From Geothermobacter hydrogeniphilus (GTDB lineage: Bacteria > Desulfobacterota > Desulfuromonadia > Desulfuromonadales > Geothermobacteraceae): a DNA stretch of 56,370 nt. Numbering within the stretch: the stretch's first letter is position 1; the number at the start of each line of letters is the position of its first letter. A program made the translations under genes and the position numbers. Below the pieces are notes generated by a model that saw only the letters and a list, made by a program, of their open reading frames with translations, searched no databases and had not been told where the DNA came from. The stretch is from assembly GCF_002898515.1 (NCBI RefSeq), contig NZ_PPFX01000027.1, positions 1-56,370 on the forward strand. The letters are read 5' to 3'. Below are positions 32,757 to 42,528 of this stretch, piece by piece.

Positions 32757-34040
32757 TCAAAGTGCCGAAAATGCTTTTTCGGCTGCGGCGATGGTGGTGT
32801 CCAGGTCTTCCCGGCTATGCGCGGCGCTCATGAATCCGGCCTCGAATTGAGATGGTGCCAGGTTGATCCCGGCTTCAAGCATGGTACTGAAGAAAGCACT
32901 GAAGCGGCTGATGTCGCTTTCTGCCGCATCGGCGAAGGTAAATACCGGCCCCGGTTGGAAGTAGGTGCAGAACATGCCACCGACCCGCTGGAAGCAGGTT
33001 TGCACCCCGGTTTTTTCAGCCGCGGCGCGCAGCCCGGCTTCCAGGTAGGCGCTTTTTTCTTCGATCATGTCGTAAAATCCATCCTGCTGCAACAGCTTCA
33101 GGGTGGCGATACCGGCGCTCATGGCCAGCGGGTTCCCCGACAGGGTGCCGGCCTGGTAGACTCCGCCGTCTGGGGAAAGGTGATCCATGATCTCCTTTTT
33201 GCCTCCGAAGGCGCCGACCGGCAGGCCGCCACCGATGATTTTGCCGAGACAGCTCAGGTCTCCGCGGACGCCAAAGCGTTCCTGAGCGCCGCCGTAGGCG
33301 ACCCGGAAACCGGTCATCACCTCATCAATGATGAGAATGATGCCTTCCCGGTCGCAGAGGCTCCGCAACCCCTCGAGAAAGCCCGGTGCGGGCGGAACAC
33401 AGCCCATGTTGCCGGCAACGGCCTCGAGAATGATGCAGGCGATCTGATTTTGGTTGGCCGCGGCCAACTGCTCGACGTCGGCGAGGTCGTTGTAGGTGGC
33501 GGTCAGGGTGTGTTTGGCAAAATCGGCCGGCACTCCCGGTGAGGTCGGGACGCCGAAGGTTGCCGCGCCGGAGCCGGCTTTGACCAGCAGGGAGTCGGCA
33601 TGGCCGTGATAGCAGCCGTCGAACTTGAGAATCTTGTCCCGGCCGGTATAGCCACGGGCCAGGCGGATCGCGCTCATGGTCGCTTCGGTGCCGGAAGAAA
33701 CCATGCGCACCTTTTCCATGTTCGGGTAGGCGTCACGGACCATTTCGGCAAGGATGATTTCCTTTTCAGTCGGCGCGCCGAAAGAAGCGCCGGCAGCAGC
33801 GGCCTGCTGGATAGCTTCAACCACCTTGGGGTGACAGTGCCCGAGGATCATCGGGCCCCAGGAGCCGACATAGTCAATGTAGGCATTGCTGTCGGCGTCA
33901 TAGATGCGTGATCCCGCTGCGCGGCTGATGAACAGGGGGTCGCGATCAACCGACTTGAAGGCCCGTACCGGGCTGTTGACGCCGCCGGGGATGACCTGCT
34001 TGGCACGATTGAAGAGAGCGGATGATGTCTGCTGTGTCAT
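32757..34040 (-). CDS. hemL: glutamate-1-semialdehyde 2,1-aminomutase
   Basis: 427-aa PLP enzyme that makes 5-aminolevulinate in the C5 haem pathway, needed for the many haem proteins here. Visible signatures: [16 protein letters not shown]-like N-terminus ([12 protein letters not shown]), [19 protein letters not shown] near residue 137, the PLP-aspartate in [13 protein letters not shown], and the Schiff-base lysine in [17 protein letters not shown] near residue 270. ATG 34040 has AAAGGG upstream. A long hairpin and a small ORF lie upstream. Confidence 0.97.
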   Translation of the reverse strand: MTQQTSSALFNRAKQVIPGGVNSPVRAFKSVDRDPLFISRAAGSRIYDADSNAYIDYVGSWGPMILGHCHPKVVEAIQQAAAAGASFGAPTEKEIILAEMVRDAYPNMEKVRMVSSGTEATMSAIRLARGYTGRDKILKFDGCYHGHADSLLVKAGSGAATFGVPTSPGVPADFAKHTLTATYNDLADVEQLAAANQNQIACIILEAVAGNMGCVPPAPGFLEGLRSLCDREGIILIIDEVMTGFRVAYGGAQERFGVRGDLSCLGKIIGGGLPVGAFGGKKEIMDHLSPDGGVYQAGTLSGNPLAMSAGIATLKLLQQDGFYDMIEEKSAYLEAGLRAAAEKTGVQTCFQRVGGMFCTYFQPGPVFTFADAAESDISRFSAFFSTMLEAGINLAPSQFEAGFMSAAHSREDLDTTIAAAEKAFSAL

Positions 34041-34111
34041 GACGAACCCTTTCCGGGGAGCGGTGGCTGAGAATTGAGATTGGCTGTTGCCGTGCGGCGT
34101 GAGCCGATGGG

Positions 34112-34149
34112 GTCTGCTTAGCACAGCCCTCCGGGGCTGTCAAGCAGAC
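34112..34149. terminator. bulged hairpin between the small ORF and hemL
   Basis: Outer 8-bp stem gtctgctt / aagcagac (34112-34119, 34142-34149) and inner 7-bp stem acagccc / gggctgt (34123-34129, 34134-34140). It begins right at the stop codon of the small ORF on the minus strand. No T-run follows, so it may be a processing or attenuation hairpin rather than a true terminator. Confidence 0.5.
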
Positions 34150-34305
34150 TCAATCGGCAGGTGCGCCGGTCTTCCGCGGTTGCCTGGAGAGGATCTTGCG
34201 TTGGTGCGCGGTCGCGTTTTCAAGTCGCTGAAAGAGCTCGCGCAAACGGTCGAGATGGTTGGTCAGCTGTTCGTTCTGCTGGCGCAGTTTTTCGGTGCTG
34301 TGCAT
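34150..34305 (-). CDS. small coiled-coil protein (51 aa), hidden between the MCP gene and hemL
   Basis: Starts at ATG 34305, 10 nt after the MCP stop codon, and ends with TGA at 34150-34152. The product begins MHSTEKLRQQNEQLTNHLDR and is almost entirely helical, with leucines in heptad-like spacing, ending in the basic RKILSRQPRKTG. No strong ribosome site, so translation would rely on coupling to the MCP gene. I recognise no family. It may be a cofactor of the upstream sensor or a chance frame. Confidence 0.45.
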   Translation of the reverse strand: MHSTEKLRQQNEQLTNHLDRLRELFQRLENATAHQRKILSRQPRKTGAPAD

Positions 34306-34315
34306 AGAGAGAGGG

Positions 34316-36274
34316 TCAGTCCTGTCGGCGCATCTGCGCCAGTTGTTCGATCAGCAGCCGGCCTTCCTGCTCCCGGTCTCTCAGTGCGGCGAAGATCCTG
34401 CCGGCCATGGCGTTGATCCGCCCGGTCATGCGGCTGATCTGTCGGGTCCCCTGTTGCTGGCATTCGGCGGCGATGGTGACGTTTGCCGTCTGGGACTCGA
34501 CCTCATCCATGGCGACAACGATTCGCCGGGTTCCGCGGGCCTGTTCCCGGATGGCGAGCAGGCACTGGCTGCTCAGGTCCTTCAATTCGGAGATGGTCTG
34601 GTTCAGGGCGAGGCTGCCGTCGGCCTGCTCGGAGGTGGCATGGCGGATTTTTTCGGCCATCTCGCCGGCCAGGGTGGCCTGATTCAGGATGCTGTCGAGA
34701 CGTCCGCTGGTCTGTTCACCGAGACGAAGCTCCTCGTTGACGAGGGTACGGGTTTTGCGGAAGTCGTCGGTCATGGCCCGCGTTGCCCGGGTGATCTGGC
34801 CGACCAGGGTTTCGATTCCGGCAGCGGAAATGTTGGTTTCCCCGGCCAGAGCACGGATTTCGTCGGCGACGATCGCAAAGGGACGGCCATGATCGCCCGC
34901 CTGCGCGGCAATAATGGCGGCATTCAGTGCCAGCAGGGATGTGCGATCGTTGATGTCGTGAATGCTGGTGACCATCTGTTCGATTTTGTCACCCAGTTGC
35001 GTCAGTCGTGCGATGGTGATTTCACCGGCATCGAGAGCGCCGGAGATCTTGTGAAGTCCGGCGAGAGTTTTCTCGATTTCGGCAACACCGATGTTGGCTT
35101 CCTGTCGTACCGTTTCGCTCAGGTGTCGGGACTGGTCTGCGTGGCGATCGATCTCGCCGGAGGCGGCTGACATTTCGGCAGAAATGCCGGCGACCCGCTC
35201 CATGTGCTCGGCAAGCAGGGTCATGTTTTCCGAGAGCTGGGCGGCGGTGGTCGATATCTCCTGGGTGGCGGAACAGGTTTCGGTGACTCGCTCGCCGGTC
35301 GTCTGGGCTGCTGCCGTGACTTTGCCGGCAGTATTGGCGGCGTTGTCGGTTTCCTCATGCAGGGCCTGGTTGAGTTGCAAGTACTCATCACGGAAACGGG
35401 CCAGCTCGGAAAAGGTGTCCCGCAGGGCGCGGGCCAGCTGGTCACTTCGGTCGAGCAGTGTGAGGCGGTCGATCAGGGCTGAAACCTGGTTGGCGAATAA
35501 TTGCACCGTTTCGAGATCTGCCTGGTCGAGGGCGATGCGTCGTTGCTTGTTGTCAACTCCGAACAGTGCCACCGGTTGTCCCCGGGAAATGATCGGACAG
35601 ACGATAAAACTGCGCGAACGCAGTTGCGGCAACTCGGCCAGGGGCGCCCTCAGATGGAGCTCTGCGGGCAGGGCGACGATATCATCGACCAGCAACGCGC
35701 GGCGTTGGTCGGCACACTGCTTCAGGATCCCGGCCCGATGGTCGAAGGGGAGCGGGCGGTTGATGGCCTTGGTCGGACTGCCGTGGCTGGCGGCCAGTTC
35801 GGTTTCGGTTCCACACTCATTAAGCAGCAACAGGTTGACCCGGTCGAAGCCAAAGACTTTGTGCAGGTTCTCGGCGGCCAGTAGCATGACTTCGCGAGGG
35901 TCGAGAGACTGTCCCATGAGGTGTGTGCCGGCGTGGAAGCTATGGATGAGGTCGATTTGCTGCCTGCGCAGTTCGGCCAATTGTTGCCGGTGGTGCTGTT
36001 GCTGCTGCGCGAGTTCTTCCCTGAGTGTCTGCTGCCATTGCCCGAGGAGCTGTCTTCGCTGCCAGCCGAAGACAGCCAGGGTGCCGCAGATGGTCATCAG
36101 GGCCGGGCCGATGGCCGGCGCGGTTGTCATCAAGATCGCCCAAGTCAGGCCGGGCAGTGCCCCGGCGAGCAGAGGGAAGATGGCCGCAGGAGAAAAGAAT
36201 GACGTTGGCCGGTGGGGGGGCCTCTCTTCCTCGATTTTCTGGAAGGGATGTATTCTTACGTGCTCGTCAATCAT
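34316..36274 (-). CDS. GAF-domain methyl-accepting-type signalling protein
   Basis: 652 aa. Two close N-terminal helices (about 30-75) form a membrane hairpin without a large periplasmic domain; a Gln-rich coiled coil follows. A GAF domain lies at about 115-275 (VFGFDRVNLLLL, SRSFIVCPIISRGQPVALFG) and an MCP signalling domain at about 330-650. The hairpin tip is INDRTSLLALNAAIIAAQAG and GRPFAIVADEIRALAGET, close to but diverged from the consensus. It probably senses a cytosolic ligand and signals to CheA/CheW or a Che-like pathway. Start ATG 36274 (27 residues shorter than the longest frame) keeps a normal N-terminus; ribosome site is weak. Confidence 0.85.
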   Translation of the reverse strand: MIDEHVRIHPFQKIEEERPPHRPTSFFSPAAIFPLLAGALPGLTWAILMTTAPAIGPALMTICGTLAVFGWQRRQLLGQWQQTLREELAQQQQHHRQQLAELRRQQIDLIHSFHAGTHLMGQSLDPREVMLLAAENLHKVFGFDRVNLLLLNECGTETELAASHGSPTKAINRPLPFDHRAGILKQCADQRRALLVDDIVALPAELHLRAPLAELPQLRSRSFIVCPIISRGQPVALFGVDNKQRRIALDQADLETVQLFANQVSALIDRLTLLDRSDQLARALRDTFSELARFRDEYLQLNQALHEETDNAANTAGKVTAAAQTTGERVTETCSATQEISTTAAQLSENMTLLAEHMERVAGISAEMSAASGEIDRHADQSRHLSETVRQEANIGVAEIEKTLAGLHKISGALDAGEITIARLTQLGDKIEQMVTSIHDINDRTSLLALNAAIIAAQAGDHGRPFAIVADEIRALAGETNISAAGIETLVGQITRATRAMTDDFRKTRTLVNEELRLGEQTSGRLDSILNQATLAGEMAEKIRHATSEQADGSLALNQTISELKDLSSQCLLAIREQARGTRRIVVAMDEVESQTANVTIAAECQQQGTRQISRMTGRINAMAGRIFAALRDREQEGRLLIEQLAQMRRQD

Positions 36275-36625
36275 TAATAGGGGACCAGATCTGATATTTT
36301 TCTGCAACTCTATTTTTAAAAAACAATGTTTGCAAGTAAAAAATTGTTCAATCAAGCAGTGTGTGTATTGCCGAAGAAAACAGCAAAACGCATAAAAATA
36401 ATGTATTTTAAGATTGTTTATCTATGGGATCGGTTTTGTCGAAGGGGTCCGAGGGGGTTTGTGCAATTTGGTAAAAATGGCGCTAAAGTATATTAATATA
36501 AATCTGTTTTATTTTATATTGACCTGAACGTAAAGGTCGTATATAAGCCTGATGAACAAGTTGAAATATGCGCGTCGGGAGGGGCCCGGCGGTTGGTGAT
36601 GATTTATAGCAAAGGAGTTGGCAGG
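36275..36625. other. 351-nt AT-rich divergent spacer
   Basis: No gene seen. Strongly AT-rich between the MCP gene (minus) and fadL (plus). It holds the MerR-type operator/promoter of fadL at 36519-36547 and presumably the MCP promoter. Confidence 0.6.
36519..36547 (+). promoter_or_regulatory. fadL promoter with MerR/LiuR-like operator
   Basis: TTGACCTGAACGTAAAGGTC at 36519-36538 includes the -35 TTGACC and the dyad ACCTnnACGTnnAGGT. A -10 TATAAG lies at 36542-36547 (17-nt spacer). The same core recurs before the acyl-CoA ligase gene and upstream of etfB. Confidence 0.7.
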
Positions 36626-37996
36626 ATGAAACAATTGTCAGTGGTTGGAGCGGCAGTTCTGTTGGTGCTCGGGGTGGCGGCATCTTCCTTCGGTGCCGGG
36701 TTTGCGGTTATTGAGCAGAGTGTGTCGGGCCTCGGTAATGCTTTCGCCGGTGCTGCGGCGTCGGCTGAAGACCCGACGACGATCTTTTACAATCCCGCGG
36801 GAATGACTCGTCTTAAAGGTCAGCAGGCGACAGCCGGTATGCATGTCATTTTTCCACAGAGCGATTTCAAGGATGACGGGTCCTCGGCCGTTTCGCCTCT
36901 GCTTGGCGGCGGCGCTCTGACCGGAGGTGATGGCGGTAACGGTGGTGAGGCGGTCGTGGTGCCAAATGCGTATTACAGCATTAATTTTGACAATGGTTGG
37001 GTGGCCGGTCTCGGCATCAACTCTCCCTATGGGCTGGTCACGGAATGGGGTGACGGCTGGCAGGGGCGTTATCACGCCCTGCGTTCCGATGTGTTGACGG
37101 TGAATATCAACCCTTCGGTTGCTTACAAGGTCAATGATCATTTCAGTGTCGGTGTCGGTGTCAGTGCCCAGTATGTCGATGCCGAATTGTCTCAGGCAAT
37201 CGATTTCGGGTCCATTGCCTATGCCACGTCCGGCTTTAACTCGGCTTTGAGTGGGCTGCCGCAAAATCGGGACGGCAAGGTGACCCTGGAAGCCGATGAC
37301 TGGGCTTACGGGTTCAATCTCGGTGCCCTGATCGAGGTGGATGAAAATACCCGCTTCGGGATCGCTTATCGTTCTGAGATCAGTTACACGGCGGAGGGTG
37401 ATGCCGACTACGAGGTGCCGAACGTGATCAGTGGTGACCCTTTGCTTGACGGTGGAATTAAGGCCGCTTTCAGCGATGTGGCCGCCAAGGCGGATCTGGA
37501 CCTGCCGGCAACCGCCTCGGCAAGTGTCTACCACCGTTTCAACGATCAGTGGGCGGTGATGGCCGATGCCACCTGGACGGAATGGAGCAGCTTTGACGAG
37601 TTGCGGGTGAAATTCGCCGATGGCCGCGCCGATGCCGTTACGACCGAGAACTGGAATGATTCCTGGCGCTATTCGGCCGGACTGACGTACAGCCCGAGCG
37701 AGGCACTCGACCTGCGCTTCGGCCTGGCTTACGATGAGACGCCGATTCCGGATGACTATCGGACGCCGAGGATTCCGGGCGACAACCGTATCTGGGTCGC
37801 GACCGGTCTCGGTTATGCCTGGACAAGTTTCAAGCTTGATGTCGGCTACGCCCACCTGTTTGTTGATAATGCCCGGAGCAATCGTCAGGCCGGAGTCGAT
37901 CCTCTCAATGGAGAAGATTTCTTCAAGGGGACTTTGTCGGGCGAGTACGAGAGTTCTGTCGATATTGCCAGTGTGCAGTTGACTTACTTGTTCTGA
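36626..37996 (+). CDS. fadL: FadL/OmpP1/TodX-family long-chain fatty acid outer-membrane channel
   Basis: 456-aa outer-membrane barrel. Signal peptide cleaved near SSFGAG (residue 22), then the mature N-terminus GFAVIEQSVSGLGNAFAG and the FadL hallmark EDPTTIFYNPAGMTRL near residue 48. It ends with a C-terminal strand in an aromatic residue (SVQLTYLF). It lets long-chain fatty acids or other hydrophobic substrates cross the outer membrane. AAAGGAG supports ATG 36626. It sits at the head of the beta-oxidation island and has the regulon operator in its promoter. Confidence 0.92.
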   Translation: MKQLSVVGAAVLLVLGVAASSFGAGFAVIEQSVSGLGNAFAGAAASAEDPTTIFYNPAGMTRLKGQQATAGMHVIFPQSDFKDDGSSAVSPLLGGGALTGGDGGNGGEAVVVPNAYYSINFDNGWVAGLGINSPYGLVTEWGDGWQGRYHALRSDVLTVNINPSVAYKVNDHFSVGVGVSAQYVDAELSQAIDFGSIAYATSGFNSALSGLPQNRDGKVTLEADDWAYGFNLGALIEVDENTRFGIAYRSEISYTAEGDADYEVPNVISGDPLLDGGIKAAFSDVAAKADLDLPATASASVYHRFNDQWAVMADATWTEWSSFDELRVKFADGRADAVTTENWNDSWRYSAGLTYSPSEALDLRFGLAYDETPIPDDYRTPRIPGDNRIWVATGLGYAWTSFKLDVGYAHLFVDNARSNRQAGVDPLNGEDFFKGTLSGEYESSVDIASVQLTYLF

Positions 37997-38005
37997 TCCA
38001 GTGTT

Positions 38006-38038
38006 CGATCGGTCGCCCGAATGTTGGGCGGCCGATCG
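38006..38038. terminator. hairpin after fadL
   Basis: 13-bp stem with one G-T pair: cgatcggtcgccc (38006-38018) with 38026-38038, loop gaatgtt. There is no following T-run, so efficiency is uncertain. Confidence 0.55.
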
Positions 38039-38228
38039 GTCCTGCCGGAGACATGAAGAGCCGTGTCTTGGTATCGTTCTGACAGCGGCGTCCAGGGTTG
38101 CTGTGCCGGGGTGTTGCGGGGGACCGTCCTGACCGGCTAAATCTTTTGAATAATGGCATAAATTTTCATGTTCCGATTGCTTTGTCCGGTGTTCGGGATA
38201 ATGTATCAAAAGGTGTTTTAAATTGTGC

Positions 38229-38257
38229 TTGACGTGAACGTAAAGGTAAGGTAGAAA
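38229..38257 (+). promoter_or_regulatory. promoter/operator of the acyl-CoA ligase operon
   Basis: TTGACGTGAACGTAAAGGTA (38229-38248) matches 18 of 20 bases of the fadL site. The -10-like TAGAAA lies at 38252-38257 (17-nt spacer). Transcription would start at about 38263-38264, essentially at the first ATG, so the leader is extremely short. Confidence 0.7.
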
Positions 38258-38263
38258 GTAGCT

Positions 38264-40135
38264 ATGGAGCCGATGATGAAGACTGAGCCGTTGAACCTGC
38301 CGTTTCCTTCCGTGCCCGCCATGTTGCGTGATTGCGGTGAGCGTTTTCGTGACCGTGATGCCCTCAGCTACAAAAAGGATGGGCAATGGAAATCGCTCAG
38401 TTACGGCCAGTTTTACCAGCGGGTGCTGATGGCGGCTCGTGGTCTCGGCAAGCTGGGAGTTGAGCCGGGCGAGAAGGTTGCAATCCTGTCGGAAAACAGG
38501 GCCGGCTGGATCATTGCCGATCTCGGTATTCTCTGTGCCCGGGCCGTGACCGTGCCGATCTATGCTACCAATACCGCGGCCCAGGTATCTTATGTGCTGC
38601 AACATTCCGGAGCGCGTATCGTCTTTGTCTCCAATCGCCTGCAGTACGATAAATTACTCGCGGTCCGTGATCAGCTGCCCGAGTTGGAAACGGTGATCGC
38701 TTTTGAACGCTTCATCGGCGACAAAAGTTTGCCGGTCTTCCATCTCTACCAGCTTTCCGAAATCTCTCATCCTATCAGTGTCGCCGAGCAACAGCAGATC
38801 GAGACGCAAATGGCGGAAATCGGGCCGGACGACCTGTTGACCCTGATCTACACTTCGGGAACGACCGGGGTTCCCAAGGGGGTCATGCTGACCCACGCCA
38901 ACTTTCTGATCGATGCCCGGATCGGTCTCGATCGTCTCGGTGGCCGGAACAGCCGGGAGACATTTCTCAGTTTTCTTCCCCTGAGTCATGTTCTGGAGCG
39001 GACGGCCGGGTATTACGCCGCCCTGATGAGCGGCAGCCGGATCGCCTTTGCCGAGAGTGTCGACAAGGTGGTGGAGAATATTGTCGAGGTGCAGCCGACG
39101 GCGATGGTCAGTGTGCCGCGCCTGTTTGAAAAAATCTATTCGAGAATTTACGAAAATGTCCACCTGATGTCGCCGCCCAAGCGCAAGCTGTTTCACAAGG
39201 CGGTCGAGGTCGGTCGTCAGTATGTCTATCGTCGTTATATCGAGAGGAAACCGACCGGGTTGCTCGGCGCCAAATACCGTTTTTACGATCGTCTGATCTT
39301 TGCCAAGATTCGTCAGAAGTTCGGCGGTCAGCTGAAATTTTTTATCAGCGGTGGGGCACCGCTCGACAAAACCATCAACGAGTTTCTGTGGATTATCGGT
39401 ATCCCGGCTTTCGAAGGATATGGCCTGACCGAGACCAGTCCGGCGATTACTCTCAGCAGTCTTGAGCAGAACCGCTTCGGTTCGGTCGGTCGGCCGTTGG
39501 AGCATACCGAGGTGAAGCTGGCCGAGGATGGTGAACTGCTGGTTCGGGGGCCGCAGGTGATGAGGGGCTACTACCGTAATGAAAAGGCGACCTCCGAGGC
39601 GATGGAAGACGGTTGGTTCAAAACCGGTGATATCGCCCGTATCGACGAGGATGGCTACGTCTATATCGTTGATCGCAAGAAGGAGATCATTGTCACCGCC
39701 GGCGGCAAGAATATCGCACCGCAACCGCTGGAAAACGAATTGAAGCTCGACAAGTACATTTCCCAGGCCTATGTCTACGGCGATCGCAAACCCTACCTGG
39801 TGGCACTGATCACCCCCAATCTGGAGCGTTTGATTGAGCTGGGCCACGAGAAAAATCTGGATTATTTCGACATTGAAGAATTGGTTGCCAACGAGAAGGT
39901 GCGGGCGGTTTTTGCCGAACGCATTGAGCAGTTCAACGGAAAGCTGCCGTCCTACGAGACGATCAAGAAATTCGTGCTTTTGCCGCGTGATTTTTCGGTG
40001 GAAGGGGGCGAGCTCACTCCGACCCTGAAGCTGAAGCGCAAAGTTATCTATGAAAAGTACCGTGAGCGGATCGAATCCCTCTACGATCAGAACGGGACGA
40101 CCGCAAATCAGAACCACCAAGGAGAAACAGCATGA
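38264..40135 (+). CDS. fadD: long-chain acyl-CoA synthetase (AMP-forming)
   Basis: Up to 623-aa ATP-dependent ligase that activates fatty acids to acyl-CoA. The AMP-binding motif LIYTSGTTGVPKGVMLTHAN is near residue 198, the adenine motif GYGLTETSP near residue 386 and the FACS block WFKTGDIARIDEDGYVYIVD near residue 450. It lacks membrane helices but resembles the peripheral, long-chain type. The start is ambiguous: ATG 38264 would be nearly leaderless, whereas GGAG at 38266-38269 points to ATG 38273/38276, giving MKTEPLNLPF. ATGA overlap with the next gene places it in the fad operon. Confidence 0.9.
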   Translation: MEPMMKTEPLNLPFPSVPAMLRDCGERFRDRDALSYKKDGQWKSLSYGQFYQRVLMAARGLGKLGVEPGEKVAILSENRAGWIIADLGILCARAVTVPIYATNTAAQVSYVLQHSGARIVFVSNRLQYDKLLAVRDQLPELETVIAFERFIGDKSLPVFHLYQLSEISHPISVAEQQQIETQMAEIGPDDLLTLIYTSGTTGVPKGVMLTHANFLIDARIGLDRLGGRNSRETFLSFLPLSHVLERTAGYYAALMSGSRIAFAESVDKVVENIVEVQPTAMVSVPRLFEKIYSRIYENVHLMSPPKRKLFHKAVEVGRQYVYRRYIERKPTGLLGAKYRFYDRLIFAKIRQKFGGQLKFFISGGAPLDKTINEFLWIIGIPAFEGYGLTETSPAITLSSLEQNRFGSVGRPLEHTEVKLAEDGELLVRGPQVMRGYYRNEKATSEAMEDGWFKTGDIARIDEDGYVYIVDRKKEIIVTAGGKNIAPQPLENELKLDKYISQAYVYGDRKPYLVALITPNLERLIELGHEKNLDYFDIEELVANEKVRAVFAERIEQFNGKLPSYETIKKFVLLPRDFSVEGGELTPTLKLKRKVIYEKYRERIESLYDQNGTTANQNHQGETA

Positions 40136-42522
40136 GGCAGATTAATCGGGTTGCCGTACTTGGCGCCGGTGTCATGGGGGCGACCATCGCCGCTCACCTG
40201 GCCAATGCCGGTCTGGAAGTCGAATTGCTCGACATCGTTCCACGTGAGCTGGAAGAAAACGAAAAGGCTGCGGGACTTACCCTGGCGGATGAAAAGGTTC
40301 GCAACCGGATTGCGACGGCAGGACTGAAGGGGCTGATGAAAATGAAGCCCGCGCCCTTCTATCTGAAAGACTACGCGGCCCAGATCCGGCCCGGTAACTT
40401 CGAGGATCACCTTGATCGTCTCAAGGAGTGTGACTGGGTGGTGGAGGTGGTCATCGAGCACCTGCCGATCAAACTGCAGCTGCTGGAAAAGATCACTCCC
40501 TTCATCAAGGAGAGTGCGGTTCTTTCCAGCAATACTTCAGGCTTGTCCATCAATGCCATGGCTGATGCCCTGCCTGAGACATTGCGGCGGCGATTCATTG
40601 TGACCCACTTTTTCAACCCGCCACGTTACATGCGCCTGTTGGAGGTTGTCGGTTGTCGGGATGCGGATCCGCAGGTTGTTTCCGAGATGGCAGAGTTTCT
40701 TTCCTGCCGGCTCGGCAAGGGGATTGTCCATGCCAAGGACACCCCCAATTTCATTGCCAACCGGATCGGGGTCTACGCCATCTACAAGGGCATCCAGCAC
40801 ATGATGGAGATGGACCTGGGGATTGAGGAGGTTGATGCGATTGCCGGTCCGGCCACCGCCCGACCCAAGTCGGCCGCCTTCCGGACCGCCGACCTGGTCG
40901 GCAACGACACCCTGGTGCATGTCGGCAACAATTCTTACGAGCTGCTGCCGGACGACGAAGAGCGCGAGGTGTTCAAGGTTCCCGAGTTCATGCAGCAGAT
41001 GATCGAGAAGAACCTGCTCGGCAACAAGACCAGGGGCGGTTTCTACAAGAAGACCAAGGATGAGAACGGTAAGCGGGTGATTCTCGCCTACGACTGGCGG
41101 ACCGGCGAGTACCAGCCGGCCAGGCGGCCGAAGTTTCCTTCGGTCGAGGCGGTCAAGCAGGTCGATGATCCGGCCCGGCGGCTGCGCGAGGTGGTGAATG
41201 GCAAGGACCAGGGTGCTGAGTACGCCTGGCGAACCCTGCGCGACACTCTGATTTACACTGTCAATCGTATCCCCGAGATTGCCGACGACGTGGTCAATAT
41301 CGACAATGCCATGAAGTGGGGCTTCAACTGGGAGATCGGCCCCTTCGAGATGCTCGATGCCATCGGCGTGCCGGCCTTTGTCGCGCGGGCGAAGAAGGAC
41401 GGGGTCGCAGTTCCCGAGTCCCTGGAAGGGATCGAGTGTTTCTACCGCTTCAACGAGCGCGGCGAGCGGGAATATTTCGATTTCGCCAGCCGCGGCTACC
41501 TGGTGCGCGAGATTCCCGCCGGCCAGGTCGATCTCGAGGTGATCCGCCGCAGCGGCGGCGTGGTGGAGAAGAACGCCGGTGCTTCCCTGCTCGATCTCGG
41601 CGACGGGGTCTTCTGCCTCGAGTTTCATTCGAAGATGAACAGCATCAGCGGCGACATCCTCTCCCTGACCCAGAAGGCGGTCAAGCGCGCCGAACGCGAG
41701 GGGGTGGCCCTGGTGGTCGGCAACGAGGGACCCAATTTCTCGGTCGGCGCCAACCTGATGCTGCTCGCCGTGGCTCTGGCCGAAGGCGCCTTCGAGGATA
41801 TCGACCTGATGGTGCGCCAGTTCCAGAAGGCGACCATGGCCCTGAAATACGCCAAGGTGCCGACCGTGGTCGCGCCCTTCGGCATGACTCTGGGCGGCGG
41901 CGCCGAATACACTCTGCACGCCGCCGCGGTGGTGGCCCATGCCGAGACCTACATGGGCCTGGTCGAGATCGGGGTCGGGCTGATTCCGGCCGGCGGCGGC
42001 ACCAAGGAGATGTGTCTGCGGGCGGTCGAACTGGCGACCCGCAACGGCACTGATGTCACCCCCTTCCTGTTCAAGCATTTCCAGCAGATCGGCATGGCCA
42101 AGGTCGCCATGGGGGCTATGGAACTGTTCGACATGAACTACCTGCGCCGCGGTGATTCGGTGACCATGGACAAGAGCCGGCAGATCGCCGATGCCAAGCA
42201 GAAGGCCCTGGCGCTGGCAGCCAATTATCGTCCGCCGCGTCCGGCCCAGAATATTCCGGCACCGGGGCGTTCGGTGGCGGCCAGTATCAAGAGCCAGCTC
42301 TGGAATATGCGCCTGGGCGGTTTCGTGACCGAGTACGAAGAACAACTCGGCGGCGTTATTGCCGATGTTATCTGCGGCGGAGATGTTCCGGCCGGTACGC
42401 CGATCAGCGAGGATTACCTGCTCAAGCTCGAGCGCGAGGCGTTCCTCAAGCTCTGTGGCCAGAAGAAGACCGCCGAACGGATTCAGCACATGCTGAAGAA
42501 GGGTAAGCCGCTGCGGAACTAG
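40132..42522 (+). CDS. fadN: bifunctional 3-hydroxyacyl-CoA dehydrogenase / enoyl-CoA hydratase
   Basis: 796-aa two-step beta-oxidation enzyme. The N-terminal dehydrogenase (residues 1-390) has the NAD motif VAVLGAGVMGATIAAHLA; the C-terminal crotonase domain starts near 490 and includes GNEGPNFSVGANLMLLAVAL and APFGMTLGGGAEYTLHAA. This order (dehydrogenase first) and length fit FadN of Bacillus rather than E. coli FadB, which has the reverse order. It overlaps the fadD stop by 4 nt and is followed by fadA and fadE. Local GC rises in its second half. Confidence 0.93.
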   Translation: MRQINRVAVLGAGVMGATIAAHLANAGLEVELLDIVPRELEENEKAAGLTLADEKVRNRIATAGLKGLMKMKPAPFYLKDYAAQIRPGNFEDHLDRLKECDWVVEVVIEHLPIKLQLLEKITPFIKESAVLSSNTSGLSINAMADALPETLRRRFIVTHFFNPPRYMRLLEVVGCRDADPQVVSEMAEFLSCRLGKGIVHAKDTPNFIANRIGVYAIYKGIQHMMEMDLGIEEVDAIAGPATARPKSAAFRTADLVGNDTLVHVGNNSYELLPDDEEREVFKVPEFMQQMIEKNLLGNKTRGGFYKKTKDENGKRVILAYDWRTGEYQPARRPKFPSVEAVKQVDDPARRLREVVNGKDQGAEYAWRTLRDTLIYTVNRIPEIADDVVNIDNAMKWGFNWEIGPFEMLDAIGVPAFVARAKKDGVAVPESLEGIECFYRFNERGEREYFDFASRGYLVREIPAGQVDLEVIRRSGGVVEKNAGASLLDLGDGVFCLEFHSKMNSISGDILSLTQKAVKRAEREGVALVVGNEGPNFSVGANLMLLAVALAEGAFEDIDLMVRQFQKATMALKYAKVPTVVAPFGMTLGGGAEYTLHAAAVVAHAETYMGLVEIGVGLIPAGGGTKEMCLRAVELATRNGTDVTPFLFKHFQQIGMAKVAMGAMELFDMNYLRRGDSVTMDKSRQIADAKQKALALAANYRPPRPAQNIPAPGRSVAASIKSQLWNMRLGGFVTEYEEQLGGVIADVICGGDVPAGTPISEDYLLKLEREAFLKLCGQKKTAERIQHMLKKGKPLRN

Positions 42523-42528
42523 AGCGCC

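Noticed and set aside
36638-38605. 655-codon open frame antisense to fadL and the start of fadD
   Set aside because: It runs across two promoters and a hairpin, is rich in Arg/His/Thr and has no start signal.
40537-42489. 650-codon open frame antisense to fadN
   Set aside because: Typical GC-rich shadow frame; His/Gly/Asp-rich composition and no domain. The plus-strand gene has complete dehydrogenase and crotonase motifs.
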